In this document: in pieces, positions 18,121 through 27,225 of the stretch
Layout of the letters: each line of letters begins with the position of its first letter
Position numbering within the stretch: the stretch's first letter is position 1
Source of the DNA: an uncultured Litoreibacter sp.
GTDB taxonomy: Bacteria > Pseudomonadota > Alphaproteobacteria > Rhodobacterales > Rhodobacteraceae
DNA: 64,000 nt
Direction of reading: 5' to 3'
Assembly (NCBI GenBank): GCA_947501685.1
Contig: CANMWQ010000004.1
Coordinates: 248,001 to 312,000, forward strand
Notes under the pieces: generated by a model
The model's database searches: none
The model's input: only the letters and a program-made list of their open reading frames with translations
What the model was told of the DNA's origin: nothing
Position numbers and translations under genes: made by a program

Positions 18121-20439
18121 TCAGCCGTCAAGCTTGGTCAGATCGGCCACGCCGCCGCAGATGGTGCGGATACGGTTCAGGAGGCAGAGGCGGTTGCGGC
18201 GGACGATTTCGACCTCGGCGTTGATTTTCACCGCCTCGAAGAACGCATCAATCGGCGCGCGCAAGGCGGCCATGGCGGTCATGGCTGATGCGAAATCCTC
18301 GGCCTCCATCGCGGGCGTGATCTTGGCCTCAGCCGCGTCGAGGGCGGCGAAGAGCGCGCGTTCCTCGTCGGTCTCTGCCAGTTTAACTTTGGGGTCCAAC
18401 TCATAGAAAACGCCGTCTTTTTTCTCTTCTGCTGTGAGAATGTTATTGGCGCGTTTGTAGCCTTGGATCAGGTTCGCGCCGTCTTCAGTTTTCAAGGTTT
18501 CGGAGAGCGCTTCGGCGCGTTTGACCAAGAGGGTCAGGTCGTCGTTCCCCGGCATGGCGAGGCAGGCGTCGATCACATCATGTGGCACGCCTTTATCCTT
18601 TAGAAAGGTTTTGAGTCTATCGTGGATGAAAGAAAGGAGGTCTTCGCTTATCTCAGTAATGGCTTCAGATTTGTTGGGAAACGGCTTGTCGAGATCATGC
18701 TTGTAAACAAGGTCTTCGCTACCGGTTTCGTACAAATCCTCAATGCGTGTTTTGTCTCTACCAAATGACTCAGGAAATTCATCCGCGAGAGCATATGCTG
18801 TCGCATATTCAGTGACAGTTGTAGTCCCATCCTCGTTTTTCGTCTTTAAAGACGCTCCTCGCGCGCGGGCATAAAGAAACGCAGCACCGTTAATGTCTTT
18901 CATGAGCAACCTAATGAGGCTGATAGCTAAATCGTTTTCAAAAGTCGCGCGAATTTTTCCGAGACCTGCCCGTCTCAGCGCAAACGGATCTTTCGACCCC
19001 GTAGGCTTCTCATCAATCGCCCAGAACCCGGTCAGCGTATCAATCTTATCCGCCAGCGCGACGGCCACGGAGACAGGCGCGGTGGGGACGTCATCGGAGG
19101 GACCCAGCGGCGAGTAGTGTTCTTCGGCGGCGGCGGCGACCTCGGGGGGCAAGCCAGCGGCCTCGGCGTAGTAACGGCCCATGAGGCCTTGGAGTTCGGG
19201 GAACTCGTAGACCATCTCGGAAGACAGGTCGGCTTTGGCGACACGCGCGGCTTGTTCGGCCAGATCAGGATCGGCCCCCACAACGGGGGCGAGTTCGCGA
19301 GCGAGAGCGGCGATGCGCTCGATACGTTCTTTTTGGCTGCCGAGTTTGTTGTGGAAGGTGACATTCTCTAGCGCGTCGAGCCATGGCTTCATGCGGGGCT
19401 CAGTTTCCGCTTTGGCGATGCGCAGGTCGTTTTCCCAGAAGAATTTCGCGTCAGAGAGACGCGCGAAAAGGACCTTTTGATTGCCCGCCAGAATGGTCGC
19501 GCCATTGTCTGGCGTCTCCACATTGGCGACGGTGACGAATTTCTCGATCCGGCCACCTCTCGCTTTATCGGCTTTGGGGTTCCTGACGGAGAAGAATTTC
19601 TGGTGCTCCTTCATGGAGGTTTGCAGCACCTCCGGTGGCAGGTCGAGGAACGTCTCGTCAATGTCGCCCATCAAGACGACGGGCCATTCGACAAGCCCCG
19701 CAACCTCTGCCAAGAGGCCCTTGTCTTCGACAACTTCGAGACCTTGCGCGAAAGCGGCGGAGGTGGCGTCGGCCCAGATGTGATCGGCCCGTTCCTGCGC
19801 GTCCAGCACCACATGGGCGCGTTTGAGTTTGGCGGAGTAGTCCTCAAAGGAGGTCACCGAAAAAGCGTCAGGCGCCATGAAACGGTGGCCTTCGGTCATG
19901 TCGCCGGAGGTGATGCCATCCACGTCCAACGGCACGATTTCGGTGCCGGCCTCATCGGACAGGATGCACAGGATGCGGTGCAGTGGCCGGACCCATTTCA
20001 GGGCGCCGTCGCCCCAGCGCATGGATTTGGGCCATGGGAAATTGCGGATGGCGTGGGTCAGCACCTCCGCGATGATCTCTGCCGCCGGACGGCCCGGCTT
20101 TTCGATCACGGCGAAGAAGACCTCGCCCTTTTTGCCCATATCGCGTTTTTCCAGCTGATCGGCGGTCAAACCTGTGGAGCGCAAAAAGCCTTCCAAGGCT
20201 TTTTCGGGCGCGTCGGTGCGGGGGCCTTTGCGCTCTTCGCGGGTGGCCGCGCTTGCGGGCGTCAGATCCTCAATGGTCAGCGCCAGACGGCGCGGCGTGG
20301 AAAAGCTACCTGCGGACGCATAGGTCAGCCCGGCCTCGACCAGCCCGTCGGTGACCAGCTTTCTGAGGTCGGCGGCCGCGCGGGTTTGCATGCGGGCGGG
20401 GATTTCTTCGGAGAAGAGTTCGATCAGCAGATCGGGCAT
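18121..20439 (-). CDS. glyS: Glycyl-tRNA synthetase beta subunit
   Basis: Beta subunit of the bacterial alpha2-beta2 glycyl-tRNA synthetase. It binds tRNA-Gly and is needed for aminoacylation with GlyQ. The protein has 772 residues, somewhat longer than the roughly 690 of E. coli. It starts MPDLLIELFSEEIPARMQTR, the family N-terminus. Typical segments include GALKWVRPLHRILC, LQTSMKEHQKFFSV, ELQGLMGRYYAEAAGLP and DPFALRRAGLGKIRATFE. A DALR-like anticodon-binding region closes the protein. The open frame reaches 77 codons further upstream, but that part is the preceding gene read in another frame. The start is 1 bp after the stop of the DUF6446-like gene, in one operon with glyQ. Confidence 0.97.
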   Translation of the reverse strand: MPDLLIELFSEEIPARMQTRAAADLRKLVTDGLVEAGLTYASAGSFSTPRRLALTIEDLTPASAATREERKGPRTDAPEKALEGFLRSTGLTADQLEKRDMGKKGEVFFAVIEKPGRPAAEIIAEVLTHAIRNFPWPKSMRWGDGALKWVRPLHRILCILSDEAGTEIVPLDVDGITSGDMTEGHRFMAPDAFSVTSFEDYSAKLKRAHVVLDAQERADHIWADATSAAFAQGLEVVEDKGLLAEVAGLVEWPVVLMGDIDETFLDLPPEVLQTSMKEHQKFFSVRNPKADKARGGRIEKFVTVANVETPDNGATILAGNQKVLFARLSDAKFFWENDLRIAKAETEPRMKPWLDALENVTFHNKLGSQKERIERIAALARELAPVVGADPDLAEQAARVAKADLSSEMVYEFPELQGLMGRYYAEAAGLPPEVAAAAEEHYSPLGPSDDVPTAPVSVAVALADKIDTLTGFWAIDEKPTGSKDPFALRRAGLGKIRATFENDLAISLIRLLMKDINGAAFLYARARGASLKTKNEDGTTTVTEYATAYALADEFPESFGRDKTRIEDLYETGSEDLVYKHDLDKPFPNKSEAITEISEDLLSFIHDRLKTFLKDKGVPHDVIDACLAMPGNDDLTLLVKRAEALSETLKTEDGANLIQGYKRANNILTAEEKKDGVFYELDPKVKLAETDEERALFAALDAAEAKITPAMEAEDFASAMTAMAALRAPIDAFFEAVKINAEVEIVRRNRLCLLNRIRTICGGVADLTKLDG

Positions 20440-20440
20440 A

Positions 20441-20971
20441 TCAATTGCTTTCTTGCGCAGCTGGAAGGGCGGGGCATTCGGGGCCGGTGGGCGTGCCGTC
20501 ATAGCGTTTGCGGCCACAATCATTGAGCTGGTGCCAGACGAAGCCGCGCCCGTCTTCCATGATGGCCACGATCCGGTCGACGCCGTATTCGTAATTTTCC
20601 GCGCCGATGAAGGCGAAGGCCTGCCCGGTTTCCAGCGCGGCCCCAATCTCGGTGGCGTCAAAGCAGTCAAACCACTCGGGCGCGGTCAGGGGTGTCGCGC
20701 CGGGGGCGGGTCGGTAGGTTTCCGACAGCAAAGCGGTGCTCATCGGCGTGGTGAAACAGGCGCGGTAGCGGATGGGAGAGGACGTGGCGTCGATGGAGGT
20801 GACGTCATCGGCGATGATCTCCTCGGGCGCGGTGCCGCCCAGCGGGACCATGGTGACCGTGTCGCCGGTCTTTGGCTCCTCATAGAAGTGGTAGACCTGC
20901 AGATAATACAGGGAGACCGCAGTGATCAGGGCGGTGAGCATGAGCGCTATTCCTACGATTTTGCCGCTCAT
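20441..20971 (-). CDS. DUF6446-like membrane-anchored protein between glyQ and glyS
   Basis: Protein of 176 residues with one N-terminal membrane segment (about 5-26, [20 protein letters not shown]) and a periplasmic domain with four cysteines (RACF, WFDCFD, NDCGRK, GPECP), which may form disulfides. I believe this is the family named DUF6446, seen between the glycyl-tRNA synthetase genes in Rhodobacteraceae; that is from memory. The start overlaps the glyQ stop as ATGA, and glyS starts 1 bp after its stop, so it is translated as part of the synthetase operon. Nothing in it suggests a role in aminoacylation, and its function is unknown. Confidence 0.75.
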   Translation of the reverse strand: MSGKIVGIALMLTALITAVSLYYLQVYHFYEEPKTGDTVTMVPLGGTAPEEIIADDVTSIDATSSPIRYRACFTTPMSTALLSETYRPAPGATPLTAPEWFDCFDATEIGAALETGQAFAFIGAENYEYGVDRIVAIMEDGRGFVWHQLNDCGRKRYDGTPTGPECPALPAAQESN

Positions 20972-21915
20972 GCGGGGGTGTTTTCTGCGTGTGTCCAGCC
21001 GCCGGCCTCGGTCTGCACGAAGGCGTCGGCGCAGGCTTTGGACAGCGCCCGGACGCGGCCGATATAGGCCTGGCGCTCGGTGACGGAGATGACGCCGCGC
21101 GCGTCCAGCAGGTTGAACAGGTGGCTGGCCTTGATGGCCTGGTCATAGGCGGGATGCGCCATGACGATGCGGCGGCCCGTTTTGGGGTCGTCATGGGGCT
21201 GGTCGAGGATGCGGGTACATTCGGCCTCCGCGTCCTTGAAATGTTGAAGCAGCGTGTCGGTGTCGGCCACGTCGAAATTCCAGCGGGAATATTCCTGCTC
21301 CGTCTGGCGGAACACGTCGCCGTAGGTAAGCGCAATCGGGGATTGCGGGTCGTTATAGGGCATGTCCATGACGTGATCGCAGCCCAGGATATACATCGCG
21401 AGGCGCTCGAGCCCGTAGGTCAGCTCGCCTGAGACGGGTTTGCAATCATGGCCGCCGACCTGCTGGAAATAGGTGAATTGCGAGACCTCCATGCCGTCGC
21501 ACCAGACCTCCCAACCGAGGCCCCACGCGCCCAGCGTCGGGCTTTCCCAGTCGTCTTCGACAAAGCGGATGTCGTGCAGCGAAAAGTCGATGCCGATGGC
21601 GCGCAAGCTGCCGAGATAGAGCTCCTGCATCTGCGGCGGGCTGGGTTTGATCAGCACCTGATACTGGTAGTAATGCTGCAAGCGGTTCGGGTTCTCACCA
21701 TACCGCCCATCCGTGGGGCGGCGCGAGGGCTGCACGTAAGCCGCGGCCCATGGGTTGGAGCCCAGCGAGCGCAAAGTGGTGGCGGGGTGGAACGTGCCGG
21801 CACCGACCTCCATGTCATAGGGTTGCATCACCGCGCAGCCTTGGGCGGCCCAATAGGCCTGCAATCGCAGGATGATCTCCTGAAAGGAGGCGGGTTTGGT
21901 GGTGGCTTCAGCCAT
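20968..21915 (-). CDS. glyQ: Glycyl-tRNA synthetase alpha subunit
   Basis: Catalytic class II alpha subunit that activates glycine for tRNA-Gly together with GlyS. It has 315 residues. Diagnostic segments are [74 protein letters not shown] and [29 protein letters not shown] about 8 nt before the ATG is a good RBS. It heads the operon glyQ - DUF6446-like - glyS. Confidence 0.98.
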   Translation of the reverse strand: MAEATTKPASFQEIILRLQAYWAAQGCAVMQPYDMEVGAGTFHPATTLRSLGSNPWAAAYVQPSRRPTDGRYGENPNRLQHYYQYQVLIKPSPPQMQELYLGSLRAIGIDFSLHDIRFVEDDWESPTLGAWGLGWEVWCDGMEVSQFTYFQQVGGHDCKPVSGELTYGLERLAMYILGCDHVMDMPYNDPQSPIALTYGDVFRQTEQEYSRWNFDVADTDTLLQHFKDAEAECTRILDQPHDDPKTGRRIVMAHPAYDQAIKASHLFNLLDARGVISVTERQAYIGRVRALSKACADAFVQTEAGGWTHAENTPA

Positions 21916-22121
21916 GGGGCGTTTCCTTGTGCCGACATCTGGTGCGCCGGGCCTGCATCCGGCGCGTCAGGGGCCGGGATATGACAACGAGGTCTCAATA
22001 GGCAATGGGCTTGGGGGGGTCAACGCAGATACTGTGTGGCGGCGGGGGCAAAGCACGCATGTTCCAGCCCGAATAGGGGGTGCGCCGCGCCCCGGAGATG
22101 GTATCTGTACACCCAAGATTC

Positions 22122-22141
22122 GCGCGCCACTATTGGCGCGC
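22122..22141. repeat. 8-bp inverted repeat GCGCGCCA-CTAT-TGGCGCGC
   Basis: Perfect 8-bp arms with a 4-base loop in the 296-bp gap between divergent glyQ and the secreted SPOR-like protein. No T-run follows. It sits directly before a 13-bp tandem repeat and could be a protein site or an RNA hairpin in the leader. Confidence 0.5.
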
Positions 22142-22142
22142 C

Positions 22143-22181
22143 ATATGCTAGTGGAATATGCCAGTGGGATATGCCAGTGGG
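22143..22181. repeat. Three tandem 13-bp repeats (ATATGCCAGTGGG type)
   Basis: Three adjacent copies: ATATGCTAGTGGA, then ATATGCCAGTGGG twice. They end about 30 bp before the start of the downstream gene, in its probable leader. Each copy holds an ATG. Copy number could vary by slippage. Confidence 0.8.
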
Positions 22182-22211
22182 TTTTACGATGGGCAGACGG
22201 GGATGATTAAC

Positions 22212-23957
22212 ATGATGCGAGCGCTTTTCGCCTCTTTGGTTCTATGTGTGTCACTGGCCATCGGAACCACGGCAGGTCTGGCCCAGCAATCCTGGGTGCA
22301 GGTCGAAAGCCACCCCTCGCTGCGCACCGCGCAGGAGCGCGCGCGCTCTTACGGCGTGGCCTTCAATGACGTGTCGGGCTTTTTGCTGCCGGGCGGCTGG
22401 TACACGCTGGCGCTGGGCCCCTACCCCGACCCCGCGACGGCCCGCGCGCGGCTGCGCGAGCTGCGCGCCCAAGGCGTGATCCCGCGTGACAGCTACATCA
22501 CGGACGGGACCGGCTACCGCGACCAGTTCTGGCCCATCGGGGCCGCGATTGGCACGGCGACCCCTGCGGCGCCTGAGGTCACCCCCACGCCCGCGCCCGA
22601 CACCGCTGTCGCGCCCGAGGTCAGTCTGCCGGAGCCAGAAGATCTGGATGAAACCCCTCGCGAGGCCCGCGCCTCAGAGCGGTTGCTGGACCGCGAAGGA
22701 CGCGAAGAGCTGCAAGTGGCCCTGCAATGGTTTGGCTTTTACACCGCCGCGATTGACGGCTCTTTCGGGCGCGGCACGCGCGCCTCCATGGCCCGCTGGC
22801 AAACCGCCAATGCCTATGATCCGACGGGCATTCTGACCACCAAGCAACGCGCCGACCTGCTGGGCCAATATCAGGCCGCCCTTGACGCGCTGGGTCTTGG
22901 GACGGTGGACGAGGACAAGGCCGGGATCAAGATCACCATGCCCACCGGGCTGGTGGAATTCGAGGGCTATGACTACCCGTTCGTGCGCTACGCCGAGAAA
23001 GACGGCAGCGGCGTTCAGGTGCTGCTGATCTCTCAGGCCGGAGACGGTGCAACGCTGGGCGGGCTTTACGAGATCATGCAGACGCTGGAAATCGTGCCGC
23101 TGGAGGGCCAGCGCGTCAAACGCGCCGACAGCTTCACCCTGCGCGGCAAAAGTGACACGCTGGAAAGCTACACCTATGCCAAGCTGGATCGCGGCTATGT
23201 CAAAGGGTTTACGCTGGTCTACCCCCCTGCCCGCGCCGCCGACATGGCCCGCGTGATCGAGATCATGCAAGACAGTTTCGAGATGACCGAAGGCTCGCTT
23301 GTGGCCACTGACAGCGACGAGGCGACGCAATCCGTGGACCTGCTGTCAGGGCTGGAATTGCGCAAACCCAAACAGTCGCGCTCGGGGTTTTACGTGGACG
23401 GGCGCGGCGCGGTTGTGACCGTGGCCGAAGCCGTGGGCAGCTGTGAGCGGATCACGCTGGACGGGGCCTATGACGCCGAGGTCGCGGCCACCGCAGATGG
23501 GCTGGCGCTGCTGCGCCCAAAGGACGCTCTGGTGCCGCTGGGCTTTGCCCGGTTTGCCCCAAATCTGGGCCGCCTGCGCTCGCCTGTGGCCGTGTCGGGC
23601 TATTCCTACGAGGGCGCGCTGACCGCCCCCACGCTGACCTTCGGCACGCTGGAAGACCTGCAAAACCTCAGCGGTGACGCGCGGTTCAAGCGGCTTGATC
23701 TGCTGGCTCTCAGCGGCGATGTCGGCGGGCCGGTGCTGGACGAGATGGGCGCAGTGTCAGGCATGTTGACACCGCTGGAAACCGGCGGCCGCGCCCTGCC
23801 CGAGGGCACCGCCTTCGCGCTGAAATCGAGCGAGATCACCGGGTTTTTGTCCCAAAACGGCGTGGCTCCGGTGACTGCGCGGGGCGGAGTTGAATTGGGC
23901 GCAGAAGCCCTGCTGGCGCAGGGCACAGAGATCACGGTTCTGGTGAGCTGCTGGTAG
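22212..23957 (+). CDS. Secreted protein: SPOR-like, peptidoglycan-binding and inactive trypsin-like domains
   Basis: Exported protein of 581 residues with a signal peptide (MMRALFASLVLCVSLAIG, cut near GLAQQ). A SPOR-like stretch lies at about 27-90 (SWVQVESHPSLRTAQERA, GGWYTLALGPYPDPATARA). A PG_binding_1 domain at about 165-220 has LQWFGFYTAAIDGSFGRGTR. The last 180 residues align by eye with a trypsin/HtrA-like domain (SGFYVDGRGAVVTVAEAVGS to SGDVGGPVLDEMGAVSGML). There the catalytic Ser of GNSGGP is Val, the His of NAHVV is Glu, and the Asp before LALL is Gly, so it should be inactive. CGGGG 9 nt before ATG 22212 favours this start over 22203. Probably a periplasmic, wall-associated protein. 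Confidence 0.75.
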   Translation: MMRALFASLVLCVSLAIGTTAGLAQQSWVQVESHPSLRTAQERARSYGVAFNDVSGFLLPGGWYTLALGPYPDPATARARLRELRAQGVIPRDSYITDGTGYRDQFWPIGAAIGTATPAAPEVTPTPAPDTAVAPEVSLPEPEDLDETPREARASERLLDREGREELQVALQWFGFYTAAIDGSFGRGTRASMARWQTANAYDPTGILTTKQRADLLGQYQAALDALGLGTVDEDKAGIKITMPTGLVEFEGYDYPFVRYAEKDGSGVQVLLISQAGDGATLGGLYEIMQTLEIVPLEGQRVKRADSFTLRGKSDTLESYTYAKLDRGYVKGFTLVYPPARAADMARVIEIMQDSFEMTEGSLVATDSDEATQSVDLLSGLELRKPKQSRSGFYVDGRGAVVTVAEAVGSCERITLDGAYDAEVAATADGLALLRPKDALVPLGFARFAPNLGRLRSPVAVSGYSYEGALTAPTLTFGTLEDLQNLSGDARFKRLDLLALSGDVGGPVLDEMGAVSGMLTPLETGGRALPEGTAFALKSSEITGFLSQNGVAPVTARGGVELGAEALLAQGTEITVLVSCW

Positions 23958-23994
23958 CAGGGGTCAGCCCGGACTCAAGCCGAAGGCGCCGGGC

Positions 23995-24024
23995 ATCGCC
24001 AGACCGCCCGACAGGGCTGGCGAT
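23995..24024. terminator. Hairpin after the secreted protein gene (weak terminator candidate)
   Basis: ATCGCCAG and CTGGCGAT form a perfect 8-bp stem with a 14-base loop, 38 bp after the stop. Only TTT follows. A shorter stem with TTTT (24123-24142) lies nearer the convergent gene. The 194-bp gap shows no open frame of interest. Confidence 0.3.
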
Positions 24025-24151
24025 TTGGCGGGGCTTGGCGCATCGCAAATATGGAAGATAACATTGCTGGCATAAAGCGCTGTCGCATGCGCGGTAGAAC
24101 GCCATCCCGCGGTCTGGCGACGCCCTCGCGTTAGAGGGTTTTGTCAGGGCT

Positions 24152-25789
24152 TTAAGATGTGATCTCGGGCGTCACCCTGATAATCGTCGGACGGTCCGCT
24201 TTGAGGGCGGAGAGGATCGCGCCCTGCATGTCTTTCAACGTCGCGGGCTGGGTCGCATGCGCGCCAAACGCCTCCGCCAGTTTCAGGAAATCTGGGTTTT
24301 GCTGGATCACCGCATTAGGGGCGATCTGGGCGCGGGTCATGCTGTCTTCGATCTCGCCCAGCTTGCCATTGTCCCACAGCAAAATTGGCAGGGGCAGTTG
24401 CAGCTCGACCGCCGTGGCCAGCTCCATCATCGTGTATTGAAAGCCGTAATCGCCGATGATGCAAAGCGTGGGCAGACCGGGCCGCGCCACCGCGCCGCCG
24501 ATAGCGGCAGGTAGCGAATAGCCCAACGTGCCGAAGCCGTAAGGGTGGTGCCAATGGCCGGGGCGGGCCATGTCGATGACCTCCTTGGCGGCATAGGCCA
24601 GCTGCGTCATGTCGGAAAACACCATCATATCGGGCGGCATGATCTGGGCCAGCGCGTCGCAGATGGTCAGGATGCCGGGGCGCTCCGTGTCGATCTGGGC
24701 GCGCCAGCGTTGCGTGGTTTTGGAGACCTCGTCGGGGGTCCAGCCGGTTTTGGGCTCTAGAGGCTCTGCGAAGGTGAGGCGCAGCAGCGCGTCGGCGCAG
24801 GCCTGCAGTTTTATGTCGGCGCGTTGAGCATCGCTTAACACCTGCGGGTCAATATCGACGCGAAGCAACTCAGCACGGTGACCCAGATGACTGCGCCACA
24901 GATCAACCTCGCTCAAAGCGCTGCCGACCGCCACAACCAGATCGGCGGTGGCGATGATGTCGGCGCTCTCGGGTCGGGCCAACATGGACCCGAAATGCAG
25001 CGGGGATCCGGCGGGGATGACCCCGCGCCCGGCATAGGTGGTGAAGCTGGCGACGCTGAGCCGCAAGAAACCTTCCAGCCAATCGGCGGGCTGGCCGCCG
25101 CCCATATCACCCGGCTGCATCTGGCTTTGCTGCGGCGCGGCCCCGCCACCAAAGAGGAAGAGCGGGCGTTTGGCCGCGTCGAGCCTGTCGCGCAAAAGCG
25201 CGGCTTGGGCGGGCGTGGCCCCGAAGGCTGACGGCGCTTTAGGGCGTGCGGGCGCGGCTGGGGCCGGGGCCTCCAGCTGGGCGATGGGCACTTGCAGATG
25301 TTTGGGGCGTTTGCGCGCGGTCTGGAACTCCTCCAGCGCGCGGTCGATCAGTTGGTAGGCCGACGCCGCATCCTGCGCCGTGTGGGACCAGTCGCTGACC
25401 GTGGCCGCGGCCCCTTGCTGGTCACGCATCTGGTGCAGCTGGCCCTGACGGGCGGCGGTCTCGTCCAGACATGAGGAGATCACCAGCATCGACACGCTGT
25501 CGGAATAGCCCTGCCCCATCGGCGTCATGATGTTGCACAAACCCGGCCCGGTGATCACATACGCCACCCCCGGCTGGCCCGAGGCCCGCGCATAGCCATC
25601 GGCCATGAAGCCCGCGCCTTGTTCATGACGGGCAAGGATATGGGTGAGCCCCGCCTGCTCGATCCCGCGATACATCTCTTGGTTATGCACGCCCGGAATG
25701 CCGAAAATATGCCGCACGCCCCGGTCCCACAGCATATCAGAGATCTGCGCGCCGAGGGGCATTTGAGCGGTTTTGGAACTGTCTGACAT
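24152..25789 (-). CDS. ThDP-dependent decarboxylase (5-guanidino-2-oxopentanoate decarboxylase-like)
   Basis: Thiamine-diphosphate enzyme of 545 residues in the acetolactate synthase / AruI group. The N-terminal domain has the catalytic Glu in ILARHEQGAGFMADGYARAS and the TGPGLCNIMTP loop. The central domain is Rossmann-like (about 190-320). The C-terminal ThDP site has GDYGFQYTMMELATAV, with DN in place of the usual Asn-Asn in LLWDNGKLGEI. The overall pattern (ISSCLDETAARQGQLHQMRD) fits enzymes annotated as 5-guanidino-2-oxopentanoate decarboxylase, which act after arginine transamination; this assignment is from memory. No RBS is visible: the ATG is preceded by a run of twelve C. The frame stays open far upstream, but that region is antisense to a potassium channel gene. 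Confidence 0.72.
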   Translation of the reverse strand: MSDSSKTAQMPLGAQISDMLWDRGVRHIFGIPGVHNQEMYRGIEQAGLTHILARHEQGAGFMADGYARASGQPGVAYVITGPGLCNIMTPMGQGYSDSVSMLVISSCLDETAARQGQLHQMRDQQGAAATVSDWSHTAQDAASAYQLIDRALEEFQTARKRPKHLQVPIAQLEAPAPAAPARPKAPSAFGATPAQAALLRDRLDAAKRPLFLFGGGAAPQQSQMQPGDMGGGQPADWLEGFLRLSVASFTTYAGRGVIPAGSPLHFGSMLARPESADIIATADLVVAVGSALSEVDLWRSHLGHRAELLRVDIDPQVLSDAQRADIKLQACADALLRLTFAEPLEPKTGWTPDEVSKTTQRWRAQIDTERPGILTICDALAQIMPPDMMVFSDMTQLAYAAKEVIDMARPGHWHHPYGFGTLGYSLPAAIGGAVARPGLPTLCIIGDYGFQYTMMELATAVELQLPLPILLWDNGKLGEIEDSMTRAQIAPNAVIQQNPDFLKLAEAFGAHATQPATLKDMQGAILSALKADRPTIIRVTPEITS

Positions 25790-25791
25790 GC

Positions 25792-25803
25792 GGGGGGGGG
25801 GGG
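25792..25803. repeat. Homopolymer of 12 G (C12 on the coding strand) abutting a start codon
   Basis: Twelve consecutive G on the plus strand read as C12 on the minus strand, ending 2 nt before the ATG of the ThDP decarboxylase, where a ribosome-binding site should be. Homopolymers of this length are prone to slippage and to sequencing error. Confidence 0.9.
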
Positions 25804-25881
25804 CAATCCTGAGTATACTTGCTGGCGCAAGACGACCCGAGCGGGGCGGAATGTTCAAGCGGTTTATGCGCGCGGGACGGG

Positions 25882-27225
25882 TCACCCCAAATACACCTTC
25901 CCCTCCGGATAACGGACTTTGGGGGTGGATTGCGTGGCCAAAAAGAAGGCCAATGTCAGCGGGCCGAGGCGGCCGACGAACATGATGGCGATGATGACAA
26001 GGCGTCCGAACGTGTCGAGCTCTCCGGTGGCGCCGCGAGACAGCCCAACGGTGCCGAAGGCGGAGAAGACCTCGAAGACCAGGTCGATGAACGCGCCTTG
26101 ATAGGTGAGCGAGACCAGAAAGAGGCCGGTGAGCACCAAGAAAATTGACAGTGCGGTGAGCGCCAGCGCTTTCATAACTTCCGAGATGCCAAGGCTGCGC
26201 CCGAAAATATGCAGCCGCTCCTGGCGGCGAAAGAAGGCCAGTGTGGCCAGCGCCAGCACGATCAGCGTGGTCACTTTGATGCCGCCCGCCGTGGAGGACG
26301 ACCCGCCGCCGACCAGCATCAGGCCCAGCGTCATGATTGTCGTGCTGTCGGTCATGGCGGCGTAATCGAGCGTGTTGAACCCGGCGGTGCGCGGCGTGAC
26401 GGCTTGAAACCAACTGGCCAACAGGCGCGGCCCGGTGCCGTCCAACGCCCCCAACGTGGCCGGGTTGCGCCATTCGAGAGCGGCAAACAGGACCCATGAC
26501 GCGAGGATCAGAAACCCGGTGCCAGAGAGCATCAACTTGCTGTGCAGCGTCAGCTTGGCCCAGCGGCGATGCTTGTTGAGATCGGCCAGAACGACGAAGC
26601 CCAGCCCGCCGATGATGAAGAGCAGCGCGATGGTGATGTTGACCACGGGGTCGGAGACGTAACCGCTGAGGCTGTCCGGAAAGAGCGAAAAGCCTGCATT
26701 GTTGAAGGCGGAAATGGCGTGGAAGAGCGCCTGCCAAACGCCCTCCGCCCAGCCGAATTCGGGGACGAAGACGAGCATCAGAAGGCCCGCGCCAATGGCT
26801 TCGGCGGTGAAGGCCACGAGGATGACGACGCGCACCAGAACGGCCAATTCGCTGAGGCCCGTTTGGCCCAACTCGTCGCGCAACGCCAAGCGCTGCGGCA
26901 TCCCGATGCTGAGGCCCAGCATGGTTAACAAGAGTGCGGCAAACGTCATCAACCCAAGCCCGCCCACCTGAATGAGCAGCGCGACAACGATCTGGCCGAT
27001 AAGTGTGAAATCAGACCCGGTATCGACGACCACCAGCCCCGTGACGGTGACGGCAGAGGCGGCGGTGAACAGCGCGTCGCTGAAACTGACGCCGCTAGTG
27101 TGGCTGAAGGGCAGGCTCAGCAGGACCGCACCGATCAAAATGAAAATGGCATAGATCGTGGCCAGCATCGCAGGCGGGCTGAGCCGCGCCTTGTGCAGCG
27201 AGACGCGGAACCCCCGCCGCGCCAT
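25882..27225 (-). CDS. KtrB/TrkH-type potassium channel subunit
   Basis: Integral membrane K+-translocating subunit of 447 residues in the Trk/Ktr/HKT superfamily. Four M1-P-M2 repeats are visible. P-loops carry the selectivity glycine in AVTVTGLVVVD, AFNNAGFSLF, TPRTAGFNTLD and GTVGLSRG. The size fits the shorter KtrB rather than TrkH. It starts directly after the stop of the KtrA-like gene and is cotranscribed with it, the classic KtrAB arrangement. Its stop is 92 bp from the start of the ThDP decarboxylase on the same strand. Confidence 0.88.
   Translation of the reverse strand: MARRGFRVSLHKARLSPPAMLATIYAIFILIGAVLLSLPFSHTSGVSFSDALFTAASAVTVTGLVVVDTGSDFTLIGQIVVALLIQVGGLGLMTFAALLLTMLGLSIGMPQRLALRDELGQTGLSELAVLVRVVILVAFTAEAIGAGLLMLVFVPEFGWAEGVWQALFHAISAFNNAGFSLFPDSLSGYVSDPVVNITIALLFIIGGLGFVVLADLNKHRRWAKLTLHSKLMLSGTGFLILASWVLFAALEWRNPATLGALDGTGPRLLASWFQAVTPRTAGFNTLDYAAMTDSTTIMTLGLMLVGGGSSSTAGGIKVTTLIVLALATLAFFRRQERLHIFGRSLGISEVMKALALTALSIFLVLTGLFLVSLTYQGAFIDLVFEVFSAFGTVGLSRGATGELDTFGRLVIIAIMFVGRLGPLTLAFFLATQSTPKVRYPEGKVYLG

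Noticed and set aside
24152-26737. An 861-codon minus-strand frame that would extend the ThDP decarboxylase by 316 residues.
   Set aside because: The extension overlaps the KtrB-like gene in another frame and reads as low-complexity His/Arg-rich sequence. The family N-terminus starts at ATG 25789.
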